Source: Rhodospirillales bacterium
GTDB lineage: Bacteria > Pseudomonadota > Alphaproteobacteria > Acetobacterales > Acetobacteraceae
Direction: 5' to 3'
Length of the DNA: 55,440 nucleotides
NCBI GenBank assembly: GCA_025362815.1
Contig: JANYFG010000061.1
Location: 1 to 55,440, forward strand
This document shows, in pieces, positions 37,254 to 44,867 of the stretch; the first letter of the stretch is position 1, and every line of letters starts with the position of its first letter. The translations under genes were made by a program, and so were the position numbers. Below the pieces are notes generated by a model that searched no databases, was not told the DNA's origin, and saw only the letters and a program-made list of their open reading frames with translations.

Positions 37254-37970
37254 CTATCCTTTCGAGAGATCGGCCAGCAGCACGGCTGCCGCCTGCGCCA
37301 CGTTCAGGCTCTGAATACGTCCGCTGCCGAGGATGCGCACCTGCCGGCGGCAGGCTTCCAGCACCGGCGCGGACACGCCATGTTCCTCGTTGCCCAGCAC
37401 CAGCGCCACCGGCCGGTCCCGCGGCAGTTCCTCTAACGCGGCGGATTCGCGGCTCAGCGACGCCGCCACCGTGCGGTAATGCCCATCGATGCCGGCCAGC
37501 ACGGCCGGCAAATTGCGGGACTTGTAGAGATCGAGCATGTCGAGCCCGCCTTCGGACACCCGATACGCCGCATCCGACGGCATCGCATGCCCCTCGCCCT
37601 CGCCGATCAGCATCGCGCCCACGCCGAAGAACGCCGCCGAACGGGCGATGGCGCCGAGATTATGCGGGTTGCCGATGCCGTCGAGCACCAGCAGCAGCTT
37701 CACCCTCGGTGGCTGCGTGATCGAGAAAACCGGGATCGAGGCCACTCGCGCGATCGCCACCATGCCGCCGTGATGCGGGGTGCCGGCGATCCTTTCCAGC
37801 TCCTCGGCCTCCACCATCCGGTACGGCTTGCGCGCCGCCGCCAGAATGGCACACCACGGCCCGGCCGCCGCCTTCAATTCGGGCAGGTAGAACAGCCGCT
37901 CCACCGCCGCCTCACGCCTGCGAAACAGCGCGTCGACGGATTTCAGTCCACAGATCGTGTCGGTTTTCAT
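37254..37970 (-). CDS. TrmH/SpoU-family 2'-O-ribose RNA methyltransferase
   Basis: 238 residues. It has the three SPOUT motifs: LDGIGNPHNLGAIARSAAFF (motif 1, catalytic Asn/Arg), PVALVLGNEEHGVS (motif 2) and ILGSGRIQSLNVAQAAAVLL (motif 3, knot). An N-terminal substrate domain starts MKTDTICGLKSVDALFRR. Members methylate tRNA or 23S rRNA; the target (for example RlmB site G2251) is not certain. The ATG at 37970 has a GGGGGGC-type purine-rich site just upstream. It is divergent from the RluA gene, with 47 bp between. Confidence 0.88.
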   Translation of the reverse strand: MKTDTICGLKSVDALFRRREAAVERLFYLPELKAAAGPWCAILAAARKPYRMVEAEELERIAGTPHHGGMVAIARVASIPVFSITQPPRVKLLLVLDGIGNPHNLGAIARSAAFFGVGAMLIGEGEGHAMPSDAAYRVSEGGLDMLDLYKSRNLPAVLAGIDGHYRTVAASLSRESAALEELPRDRPVALVLGNEEHGVSAPVLEACRRQVRILGSGRIQSLNVAQAAAVLLADLSKG

Positions 37971-38017
37971 GCCCCCCGCTTCCGCTGCCTTGCGATGCCT
38001 GTCAACCTGTCGGCCAC

Positions 38018-38662
38018 ATGGACATTCCCATTCTCTACGCAGACCCGCATTTCGTGGTGCTGAACAAGCCGGCCGGGCTTGCAGTGCACCCCGGCCCCGC
38101 CGGCGGCCCCAGCGTGGAGGACTGTTTCGGGCAACTCTCGCGCCGCAAGGACGGCCCCTGGCTGGCCCACCGCCTGGACGCGGACACCGCGGGATGCCTT
38201 CTGGTGGCGTTGCGCAAAACGCCCTTGCGCGAAGCCCAGGCCGCCTTTGCGGAAGGGCGGGTGCGCAAAACCTATTGGGCGGTGGTACAGGGCGGCCCGG
38301 CCGGGGACAGCGGCGTGATCGCGCAGAATCTGTCCAAAACATCCGATCGCACGGGCTGGCGCATGAAACCGGACGCGCACGGCCAGCCCGCCATCACGCA
38401 ATGGCGTGTGCTCGGCCGCAGCGACGACACCGCGTGGCTGGAGCTCTCACCCAAAACCGGCCGCACGCACCAGCTGCGCGTGCACTGCGCCCATGCCGGC
38501 TGGCCGATCCTGGGAGACCCCCTTTATGGCCCGCCGGGGCGAGAGTTGGGCCTGCATCTGCTGGCGCGCGCGCTGGAGCTGAACGCGACGGTAAAGGCCA
38601 CGGCACCGCCCCAGCCCGCGATCCAGGCCGAACTCGAACGCTGCGGCTGGGCGAGATCCTGA
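38018..38662 (+). CDS. RluA-family pseudouridine synthase
   Basis: 214 residues, on the short side because no S4 domain precedes the catalytic domain. The catalytic motif is WLAHRLDADTAGCLL with the Asp of RLD. VVLNKPAGLAVHPG is the first family motif, and SPKTGRTHQLRVHCAHAGWP, ILGDPLYG the last. It makes pseudouridine in rRNA or tRNA; which position is unknown. The absence of S4 resembles TruC/RluA-type enzymes. It ends 10 bp before the convergent GT2. Confidence 0.9.
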   Translation: MDIPILYADPHFVVLNKPAGLAVHPGPAGGPSVEDCFGQLSRRKDGPWLAHRLDADTAGCLLVALRKTPLREAQAAFAEGRVRKTYWAVVQGGPAGDSGVIAQNLSKTSDRTGWRMKPDAHGQPAITQWRVLGRSDDTAWLELSPKTGRTHQLRVHCAHAGWPILGDPLYGPPGRELGLHLLARALELNATVKATAPPQPAIQAELERCGWARS

Positions 38663-38672
38663 CGCACCCGCC

Positions 38673-39617
38673 TCAACCCAGAATGAACCACGCCCGAAAA
38701 ACCATGGTTTCCAGCCAGGTCTGACGCACCAGCCCGGCCAGGCGCAGGGCCGAGACACGACGGCGCGTATTGCCTCGCAAGGCGTCCTGCAGCAGCAGAA
38801 CCTCCGCCCGGGCCCGCCCGGTCAACAGTTCCGGCTGGGACGCCAACGCGGCCACGTTCTGCCGCAGCACTTCCATGAACGCCTGTGGCCCCCGCTTCAG
38901 CACGCCCACCGCACGATGCGCCATCGAACGCGGCGCCCCCACCGCGTTGCCGGCATGCTGGCGGTAGAGGATCACCGGCTCGGAATCCTGAATCAATTTC
39001 CCGCCCGCCGCCGTCACCACCAGATAGCACCACCAGTCATGCTGCGTGGCCGTCGACGGCTTGCTCGCCGCCACCAGCCGTGCTGCGGCGAAGTTAAGCA
39101 TCACGGTGCAACCGGTTGCCACATTCTGGGTCAACGCCGCCGGAAACGCCCCGTCATGCGACGCCAGCACGGACAGGCCGATCTGGTTGAGATGCGTGTC
39201 GACGAGGATCTGGCGCGCGCAATACAACGCCGGGCAGGACGCCGTCACCCGGCCCAGCGGGGCAAGCCCGCGTTCCAGCTTGTTCGGCAGCCACACATCG
39301 TCCTGATCGGCGAACGCCACGGCATCGTCCTGCGCCAGACCGGCCGAGACCGCGCGCAGCAACGTGTGAAAGCTCGCGGCTGGCCCGATATTGCCGGGCG
39401 CGCCGGGAATTTCCACGCAACGCCCCTGCCCCGCCCGGGCGGCGAAGTCGGCGATGACACTCCGCGTGCCATCCCACGACCCATCATCGCGCCAGTATAG
39501 AACCCAATCCTGATGCGTCTGGTCCAGCAGGCTGTCCAACTGCGCACGCAAAAACCGGTCGCCGTTGAAGGTCGACAGCAAAATCGCAACGCGCTGGTCC
39601 TGTGGTCGAATGGACAT
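38673..39617 (-). CDS. GT2-family glycosyltransferase (rhamnosyltransferase-like)
   Basis: 314 residues, start at ATG 39617 with GGGAAG six bases upstream. The GT-A fold begins RVAILLSTFNGDRFLRAQLD, then DWVLYWRDDGSWDGTRSVI, and the DXD-like donor motif is AFADQDDVWLPNKLERGL. This arrangement is common in rhamnosyltransferases. It is the last gene of rfbBACD on the same strand, 18 bases after rfbD, which makes transfer of rhamnose from dTDP-rhamnose the likely role. The C-terminal region is helical and may contact the membrane. Confidence 0.88.
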   Translation of the reverse strand: MSIRPQDQRVAILLSTFNGDRFLRAQLDSLLDQTHQDWVLYWRDDGSWDGTRSVIADFAARAGQGRCVEIPGAPGNIGPAASFHTLLRAVSAGLAQDDAVAFADQDDVWLPNKLERGLAPLGRVTASCPALYCARQILVDTHLNQIGLSVLASHDGAFPAALTQNVATGCTVMLNFAAARLVAASKPSTATQHDWWCYLVVTAAGGKLIQDSEPVILYRQHAGNAVGAPRSMAHRAVGVLKRGPQAFMEVLRQNVAALASQPELLTGRARAEVLLLQDALRGNTRRRVSALRLAGLVRQTWLETMVFRAWFILG

Positions 39618-39635
39618 CACAACTTCCCGCACTCG

Positions 39636-40568
39636 TTACGGCAGCCTCGCAGAAGCGCTCTCCCCGCCGCAAACCGCATCGATCGTGCGGGCGAGACTCG
39701 TCTCCCAGGGTGGCAGCCGTACACCGAATACACGGTCGAGACGGTCACAATCCAGCCTGGAATCCGCGGGCCGCCGCGCCGGTGTCGGCCAATCCGCCGT
39801 GCCGATCGCTTCCAGTTCGGGCACCGGCGCCCCATGTGACGCGGCGTGGCGGAAGATCGCTTCGGCGAATCCGTGCCAGCTCGTGAAGCCTGTGCCGGCC
39901 GCATGGAATACGCCGCCATGGGAACTGCGCCAACCCTCACGCGTGATCGTTGCCGCGATCTTGATGATGGCGTGGGCGAGATCGTGGGCATTGGTGGGGT
40001 TGCCGATCTGATCGGCAACCACCCGCAATTTCGGCATGCGCCTGGCCGCATTGAGCATCGTCAGCATGAAATTGCGGCCGACATCGGAATACACCCACGA
40101 CGTCCGCAGCACGATGCTGCGCGGATTGGCCGCCATCACCGCCCGCTCGCCCGCAAGCTTTGTGGCGCCATAAACGCCCGTGGGGCAGGGCGCGTCGTCC
40201 TCCCCATAGGGCGCGCCCTTGGTGCCGTCGAACACGTAGTCGGTCGATACATGGATGAGCGGGATGCCGGCGGCACACGCATACGCCGCCAGCAGCTTCG
40301 GCCCCAGATGGTTGGCCCGATCGGCTTCGTCCGGCTCGCTCTCGGCCTTGTCCACCGCGGTGTAGGCGGCGGCGTTGATGATCATGCGCGGCGCGATGGC
40401 GGCGAGCAGGCCGGGGATGGCACGAGGCGCGTCGAAATCGAGCTCCGGCCGCCCGATGCGGCGGATCGGAAGATCGCCCGCCGCCCGTTCCAGGCACGTG
40501 GCCAACTGCCCGGCGCCGCCGGTGACGAGAATAGGGCCGCCGCCGGTGGCGGGGATCGGGCCGCTCAC
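39636..40568 (-). CDS. rfbD: dTDP-4-dehydrorhamnose reductase
   Basis: 310 residues. It reduces dTDP-4-keto-L-rhamnose to dTDP-L-rhamnose with NAD(P)H. The nucleotide motif is ILVTGGAGQLATCLERAA, VDKAESEPDEADRANH follows the family pattern, STDYVFDGTKGAPYGE is the substrate loop, and the catalytic Tyr-Lys is in VYGATKLAGERAV. The GTG at 40568 overlaps the rfbC stop (GTGA). An in-frame GTG at 40580 is the alternative. It is fourth in rfbB-rfbA-rfbC-rfbD. Confidence 0.95.
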   Translation of the reverse strand: MSGPIPATGGGPILVTGGAGQLATCLERAAGDLPIRRIGRPELDFDAPRAIPGLLAAIAPRMIINAAAYTAVDKAESEPDEADRANHLGPKLLAAYACAAGIPLIHVSTDYVFDGTKGAPYGEDDAPCPTGVYGATKLAGERAVMAANPRSIVLRTSWVYSDVGRNFMLTMLNAARRMPKLRVVADQIGNPTNAHDLAHAIIKIAATITREGWRSSHGGVFHAAGTGFTSWHGFAEAIFRHAASHGAPVPELEAIGTADWPTPARRPADSRLDCDRLDRVFGVRLPPWETSLARTIDAVCGGESASARLP

Positions 40569-41119
40569 ATCGTGTACCACGGGTCACATTCCGCAAGGCG
40601 CGGCAACACCTGGTCCTTGTCGGACACGATCGCCTCGCCGGGGGCGAGCGGCCAGGGCAGCGCCAGCGCCGGATCGTTCCACACCACGCCGCGCTCGCTG
40701 GCGCGGTCATAGAGGCCGTCTACCTTGTAGAGCACGTCCGTGCCGTCCTGCAGGGCGCAAAATCCGTGCAGGAAGCCGCCGGGCACCCAAAGCTGCGCGC
40801 CGTTTTCTGCGCTGAGAACGGCGGACACGTGCTGACCGTAGGTGGGCGAGCCGGTGCGGATATCCACCGCCACATCCCAGATCGCCCCCGAGAGAACGCG
40901 CACCAGCTTGCCCTGCACGTGCGGCGCGATCTGGCAGTGCAGCCCGCGCACCACGCCCTTGTGGGAGTGGCTCTGATTGTCCTGGATGAACCGCGCATCC
41001 AGGCCGGCGGCAGCGAATTTCGAGGCGGTGTAGGCCTCGAAGAAGAACCCGCGCTCGTCGCGAAAGCGCGGCGGCGTGAACAGCATCACATCGGGGATGG
41101 CCAGACGTTCCACATTCAT
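40565..41119 (-). CDS. rfbC: dTDP-4-dehydrorhamnose 3,5-epimerase
   Basis: 184 residues, usual length. This metal-free cupin epimerises C3 and C5 of dTDP-4-keto-6-deoxyglucose. Family segments are [38 protein letters not shown] with the catalytic His, [14 protein letters not shown] and [16 protein letters not shown]. The ATG overlaps the rfbA stop (ATGA). The end (DPWYTM) overlaps rfbD by GTGA. Confidence 0.95.
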   Translation of the reverse strand: MNVERLAIPDVMLFTPPRFRDERGFFFEAYTASKFAAAGLDARFIQDNQSHSHKGVVRGLHCQIAPHVQGKLVRVLSGAIWDVAVDIRTGSPTYGQHVSAVLSAENGAQLWVPGGFLHGFCALQDGTDVLYKVDGLYDRASERGVVWNDPALALPWPLAPGEAIVSDKDQVLPRLAECDPWYTM

Positions 41120-41991
41120 AGATGACGCCCCTCGGCCAGCTGCATCAGCACGCGCCCCAATTCGGTCTTGCCCAACGCCAGCGCATGGCCGCGCAAGGCC
41201 ACCGCGTCGATCCAGCCCATCCGAAACGCCACCTCCTCCGGGCAGCCCACCAACATGCCCTGGCGAGACTGGATGGTCTGCACGAAGGTGCCGGCCTGCA
41301 TGAGACTGTCCGGCGTGCCGGCATCGAGCCAGGCGCAACCACGGCCCAGCTTCTGCACGTGCAGCTTGCCCTGCTCCATGTACATGCGGTTGAGATCGGT
41401 GATCTCCAGCTCGCCGCGCGGCGAAGGCTGCACCGCGGCGGCCATCTCGGTCACGTGGCGATCGTAGAAATAAAGGCCGATCACCGCCCAGTTGGAAGCA
41501 GGCACCGCCGGCTTTTCCACGATATCCACGGCACGCCCCTGGGCATCCATCGTCACCACGCCATACCGCTCGGGGTCGGCCACGTGATAGGCGAACACCG
41601 AGGCGCCATCCTCGCGCGCGGCGGCCTCTTGCAGCTGCGCCGAGAGATGGTCGCCGAAGATCATGTTGTCGCCCAGCGCCAACGCGCACGCCTCGCCGGC
41701 CAGCCAGCCACGCGCGATGTGGAACGCCTGCGCCAGGCCCTCGGGCCGGGGCTGCTCGGCATAGGTGAAACGCACGCCCAGCCGCGCGCCATCGCCGAGC
41801 AGACGGCGGAACTGCGGCAGGTCCGCCGGGGTGGAGATCACCATGATGTCGCGAATGCCCGCCAGCATCAGCACCGACAGCGGATAATACACCATCGGCT
41901 TGTCATACACGGGCAGCAGCTGCTTGCTGGTCGCCTGCGTCATGGGATGAAGGCGCGTGCCGGAGCCGCCGGCGAGGATGATGCCCTTCAC
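41116..41991 (-). CDS. rfbA: glucose-1-phosphate thymidylyltransferase
   Basis: 291 residues. It joins glucose-1-phosphate and dTTP to dTDP-glucose, the first step to dTDP-rhamnose. The nucleotidyltransferase signature is [46 protein letters not shown] and DIVEKP complete the pattern, and [13 protein letters not shown] is near the end. The GTG start at 41991 overlaps the rfbB stop (GTGA). The frame upstream of it is not RfbA-like. Confidence 0.96.
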   Translation of the reverse strand: MKGIILAGGSGTRLHPMTQATSKQLLPVYDKPMVYYPLSVLMLAGIRDIMVISTPADLPQFRRLLGDGARLGVRFTYAEQPRPEGLAQAFHIARGWLAGEACALALGDNMIFGDHLSAQLQEAAAREDGASVFAYHVADPERYGVVTMDAQGRAVDIVEKPAVPASNWAVIGLYFYDRHVTEMAAAVQPSPRGELEITDLNRMYMEQGKLHVQKLGRGCAWLDAGTPDSLMQAGTFVQTIQSRQGMLVGCPEEVAFRMGWIDAVALRGHALALGKTELGRVLMQLAEGRHL

Positions 41992-43058
41992 GTCGCGGCA
42001 ACCTTCTTCTCGGTGCCAAGACGCTCGCCGGAATACCGGCGCGCGCGCACGCCTTCCCACCAGGCGCGGTTGGCGAGATACCAGTCCACCGTCTTGGCCA
42101 GCCCCGCCTCGAAATCATGCGGCGCCTTCCAGGACAACGCCGCCTCGGTGCGCGACGGGTCGATCTCGTAGCGAAAATCATGACCGGGCCGATCCGCCAC
42201 GAAACGGATCAGCCGGCTGCGCGGGCCGGCGGGGTCGGGCACGCGGGCGTCCAGCGCGGCACAGATGGCGTGCACCACCTGGAGGTTGGTGCGCGGCTGC
42301 CGGCCGCTGATGGCGTAGGTCTCGCCCACGCCGCCGGTCTCCACCACCTTGGTCAGCGCGGCGGCGTGATCGTCCACATAAAGCCAGTCGCGCGTGTTGG
42401 AGCCATCGCCGTAGACCGGCAGCGTCTTGCCCTCCAGCGCATTCAACGTCACCAGCGGCACGAGCTTTTCCGGGAACTGCCACAGGCCGTAGTTGTTCGC
42501 CGTGTTGCTCACCAGCGTGGGCAGGCCATAGGTGTGATGCCAGGCGCGCACCAGATGATCAGACGCCGCCTTGCTGGCCGAATACGGGCTGCGCGGGTCG
42601 TACGGCGTGGTTTCGGTGAACGGCGGATCATCGGCGCCGAGCGCGCCGAACACTTCGTCCGTCGAGATATGGTGGAAGCGGAACGCCGTTTTCTCACCCG
42701 GCGGCAAAGCCTGCCAGTAATCGCGCGCGACATCGAGCAATGTATAGGTCCCCACCACATTGCTTTGAATGAACGGGCCGGGCCCGTCGATGGAACGGTC
42801 CACATGCGTCTCGGCGGCCAGATGCATCACCGCATCCGGCCGATGCGTGGCGAACACCTCGCGCATCGCCGGCAGATCGCAGATATCCGCGCGCACCAAC
42901 AGATGCCTTCGGTCCGAAGCCGCCTCCTCCAACGCATCCTCAGACGCGGCGTAGGTCATTTTGTCGACGTTCACGACACTGTGATCCGTGTGGCGGATCA
43001 TATGGCGCACCACGGCGGACCCAATGAAGCCGCACCCGCCGGTAACCAGAATTCGCAT
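41988..43058 (-). CDS. rfbB: dTDP-glucose 4,6-dehydratase
   Basis: 356 residues, full length extended SDR enzyme. It turns dTDP-glucose into the 4-keto-6-deoxy sugar with bound NAD. The N-terminal motif is [25 protein letters not shown] gives the catalytic Asp-Glu, [17 protein letters not shown] gives Tyr-x3-Lys, and [20 protein letters not shown] is typical. It is first of the rfbBACD operon, and the next three genes overlap each other by four bases. Its upstream 168-bp gap is shared with the divergent acyltransferase. Confidence 0.97.
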   Translation of the reverse strand: MRILVTGGCGFIGSAVVRHMIRHTDHSVVNVDKMTYAASEDALEEAASDRRHLLVRADICDLPAMREVFATHRPDAVMHLAAETHVDRSIDGPGPFIQSNVVGTYTLLDVARDYWQALPPGEKTAFRFHHISTDEVFGALGADDPPFTETTPYDPRSPYSASKAASDHLVRAWHHTYGLPTLVSNTANNYGLWQFPEKLVPLVTLNALEGKTLPVYGDGSNTRDWLYVDDHAAALTKVVETGGVGETYAISGRQPRTNLQVVHAICAALDARVPDPAGPRSRLIRFVADRPGHDFRYEIDPSRTEAALSWKAPHDFEAGLAKTVDWYLANRAWWEGVRARRYSGERLGTEKKVAAT

Positions 43059-43226
43059 GCACGCCCCGTATTGTTGTCCGCAGGTGCGCGCAAAGTGGCA
43101 GCACTTCCCGGCAAGGGCAATCGTTCGGGCGTGCAGGCCTTGGGTTCAGCCAGAAGTTCGGCCACTGTACACAAGCCGCGCCGGCCATGGCGGGGCAAGC
43201 GGCAACAGCGCAAGGCGAAGCATCTC

Positions 43227-44054
43227 GTGATACCAGGATTGTCCGACGCCACCGAAGCACGTCTCGCATCGGTGCTGCATCCCCGCGTCACCAGCGTCAC
43301 CCCCGAAACGCTGGGCGCCCTGCCGTGCCAACTGCTGAAATCCGGCCGAGACACGCTCGAACACCTGGGCATCTTCACCCACGGCCCGGCGCCGGTCACC
43401 ATCGTGCTGACAGACCCCACCCGCCCGATCGGCCGGCTCGATATATCCAGCCAATCCCCCGGCTGCCTGCTGCTGCTCGACAACCAGCGGTCCGAAGGCG
43501 GGCTGCGCGGCCATGTTCGCATGCTTGGCCCGGACAGCACGGTGCTGTTCCCCGCGCTCGGCGCCGGCATGATCATCCTCGAGATGGCCTTCCTGCGCTC
43601 GGCCGGGCAGATCCTGTTCTGGGGTGCCGGCGCCACCGCGGTGGGCTGCAGCGTGGAGCTCGAGGGTGACGGGCGGATGGCCGTGATCGGAGACGACGCG
43701 CTCATTTCATCGGGCGTGTGGATCCGCAATCACGACATGCACGCCATGGTGGACATGCACAGCCGCCAGATCGTCAACAAACCGCCGGCGGACACGATCA
43801 TCGAGCGTCATGTCTGGATCGGGCAGAACGCCCTGCTGCTCAACTGCAGCCGCATCGGGTGTGGCTCCATCATCGGCGCCCAGTCTTTGGTGAAGAACAA
43901 GGTGGGCGACTGCATGGCCGTGGGCGGCGTGCCGGCCCGCATGGTGCGCGCCGGGGTGACGTGGGGGCGTGATACGGCAGGGATGACGGATGCGGAGTTC
44001 AACGCGCTCCAAAACCTGCCACCGGCGTGCGAGACACCGCCACCCGAACTTTAA
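43227..44054 (+). CDS. hexapeptide-repeat acyltransferase (CatB/WbbJ-like)
   Basis: 275 residues from the GTG at 43227 with AAGG and GCGAAG a few bases upstream. The C-terminal 60 residues carry left-handed beta-helix repeats: HVWIGQNALLLNCSRIGCGS, then IIGAQSLVKNKVGDCMAVGG, VPARMVRAG, the usual end of CatB/XAT acetyltransferases. The N-terminal 200 residues are unusual and include a beta-rich region (VRMLGPDSTVLFPALGAGMI). It may acetylate a sugar of the surface polysaccharide. It is divergent from rfbB, so the two strands may share control. Confidence 0.78.
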   Translation: MIPGLSDATEARLASVLHPRVTSVTPETLGALPCQLLKSGRDTLEHLGIFTHGPAPVTIVLTDPTRPIGRLDISSQSPGCLLLLDNQRSEGGLRGHVRMLGPDSTVLFPALGAGMIILEMAFLRSAGQILFWGAGATAVGCSVELEGDGRMAVIGDDALISSGVWIRNHDMHAMVDMHSRQIVNKPPADTIIERHVWIGQNALLLNCSRIGCGSIIGAQSLVKNKVGDCMAVGGVPARMVRAGVTWGRDTAGMTDAEFNALQNLPPACETPPPEL

Positions 44055-44114
44055 GAACCGTTCGCCAGCATCTTGCGCGACGGCCGGGCTCATACCGGAG
44101 GCAGGTGGCGGAGG

Positions 44115-44183
44115 CCATAACGTTCAAATAATGACATGTTTTACGGTCGTTTCATGTCTTATTAATGATCATCGACGTTATGG
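44115..44183. promoter_or_regulatory. nested inverted repeats upstream of the polysaccharide genes
   Basis: CCATAACGT (44115-44123) and ACGTTATGG (44175-44183) form a perfect 9-bp inverted repeat whose centres are 60 bp apart. Nested inside are GACATG (44133-44138) and CATGTC (44153-44158). The right arm lies in the -35 region before the TATAAT at 44203. This looks like two facing half-sites or operators that could loop, or bind one regulator each. Confidence 0.55.
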
Positions 44184-44202
44184 TCGAAAGATGTAACGCG
44201 AA

Positions 44203-44208
44203 TATAAT
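44203..44208 (+). promoter_or_regulatory. -10 element TATAAT before the small repeat protein gene
   Basis: A perfect TATAAT with no good -35 (44180-44185 reads ATGGTC). It is about 98 bases before the ATG at 44306. A consensus -10 with a poor -35 suggests an activator-dependent promoter, and the right arm of the inverted repeat sits where the -35 would be. Confidence 0.5.
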
Positions 44209-44305
44209 GTCGGCGTGGTGCCCGCCCCCTTAAGTTTCGGCTTGGCGCATGAGACGGTTTGACACTATCGTTACACCTTCATGTAACCATCGCAGGACCT
44301 TGTTC

Positions 44306-44773
44306 ATGACCTCTGCGCCTTCGGCCGCACCCGTGTTTCTGCCGCATATCGACCTGCTGCTGAAATCCATGAACATCAGCCGGGAACGTCTGCGCAGCCG
44401 CTCGAAGGTGGCCATCGACACAAGGCTGTTGCGCACACTCCTGTATTCGCTGGCCAGCCAGATGCCGTTCGACCCTCATTTTTATCTGGCGGAGAACGAA
44501 GACGTGGCCGCGGCCTACGAGAAGGGCGAGATCACCGATCTGCGCCGCCACTTCATTGAAAGCGGCTTCATCGAAGGCCGCTTCGGAGCCCCGCCGGTGG
44601 TCGACGAGCCGTTCTACGCCAACAGCTACAAAGACATCGGCGCCGCGATCCGGCGCGGCGACATCATGTCTGCCACCGAACATTATGTCCGCGCAGGGGC
44701 CGCCGAAGGCCGCATCCCAAGTGAGGCCATGCGGCCGGAAGTGCAGCGGTGGGCCGCCGCGCTGTCTGACTGA
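44306..44773 (+). CDS. small protein with two FD-Y-HY-G-EGR repeats
   Basis: 155 residues. The ATG at 44306 has AGGA eight bases upstream. Two copies of one repeat are seen: FDPHFYLAENEDVAAAYEKG followed by HFIESGFIEGR (about 55-95), and EPFYANSYKDIGAAIRRGDI followed by HYVRAGAAEGRIPS (about 101-137). The same repeat forms the N-terminus of the next gene's product. No enzymatic motif or membrane segment is visible. Repeats of this kind occur beside glycosyltransferases in alphaproteobacteria (from memory). A scaffold or polysaccharide-binding role is a guess. Confidence 0.75.
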   Translation: MTSAPSAAPVFLPHIDLLLKSMNISRERLRSRSKVAIDTRLLRTLLYSLASQMPFDPHFYLAENEDVAAAYEKGEITDLRRHFIESGFIEGRFGAPPVVDEPFYANSYKDIGAAIRRGDIMSATEHYVRAGAAEGRIPSEAMRPEVQRWAAALSD

Positions 44774-44867
44774 GCGCGGGGCCCACCACTTTTCTTCGTC
44801 TCACGCGCATGGCACATAACACGCTGATCGGCGGCGCCACCTGCGGCTGTCCGAAAGGTGACGTTTC

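Noticed and set aside
42117-43226. Longer acyltransferase frame beginning at 42117
   Set aside because: Its first part is antisense to rfbB, and acyltransferase-like sequence begins after 43227.
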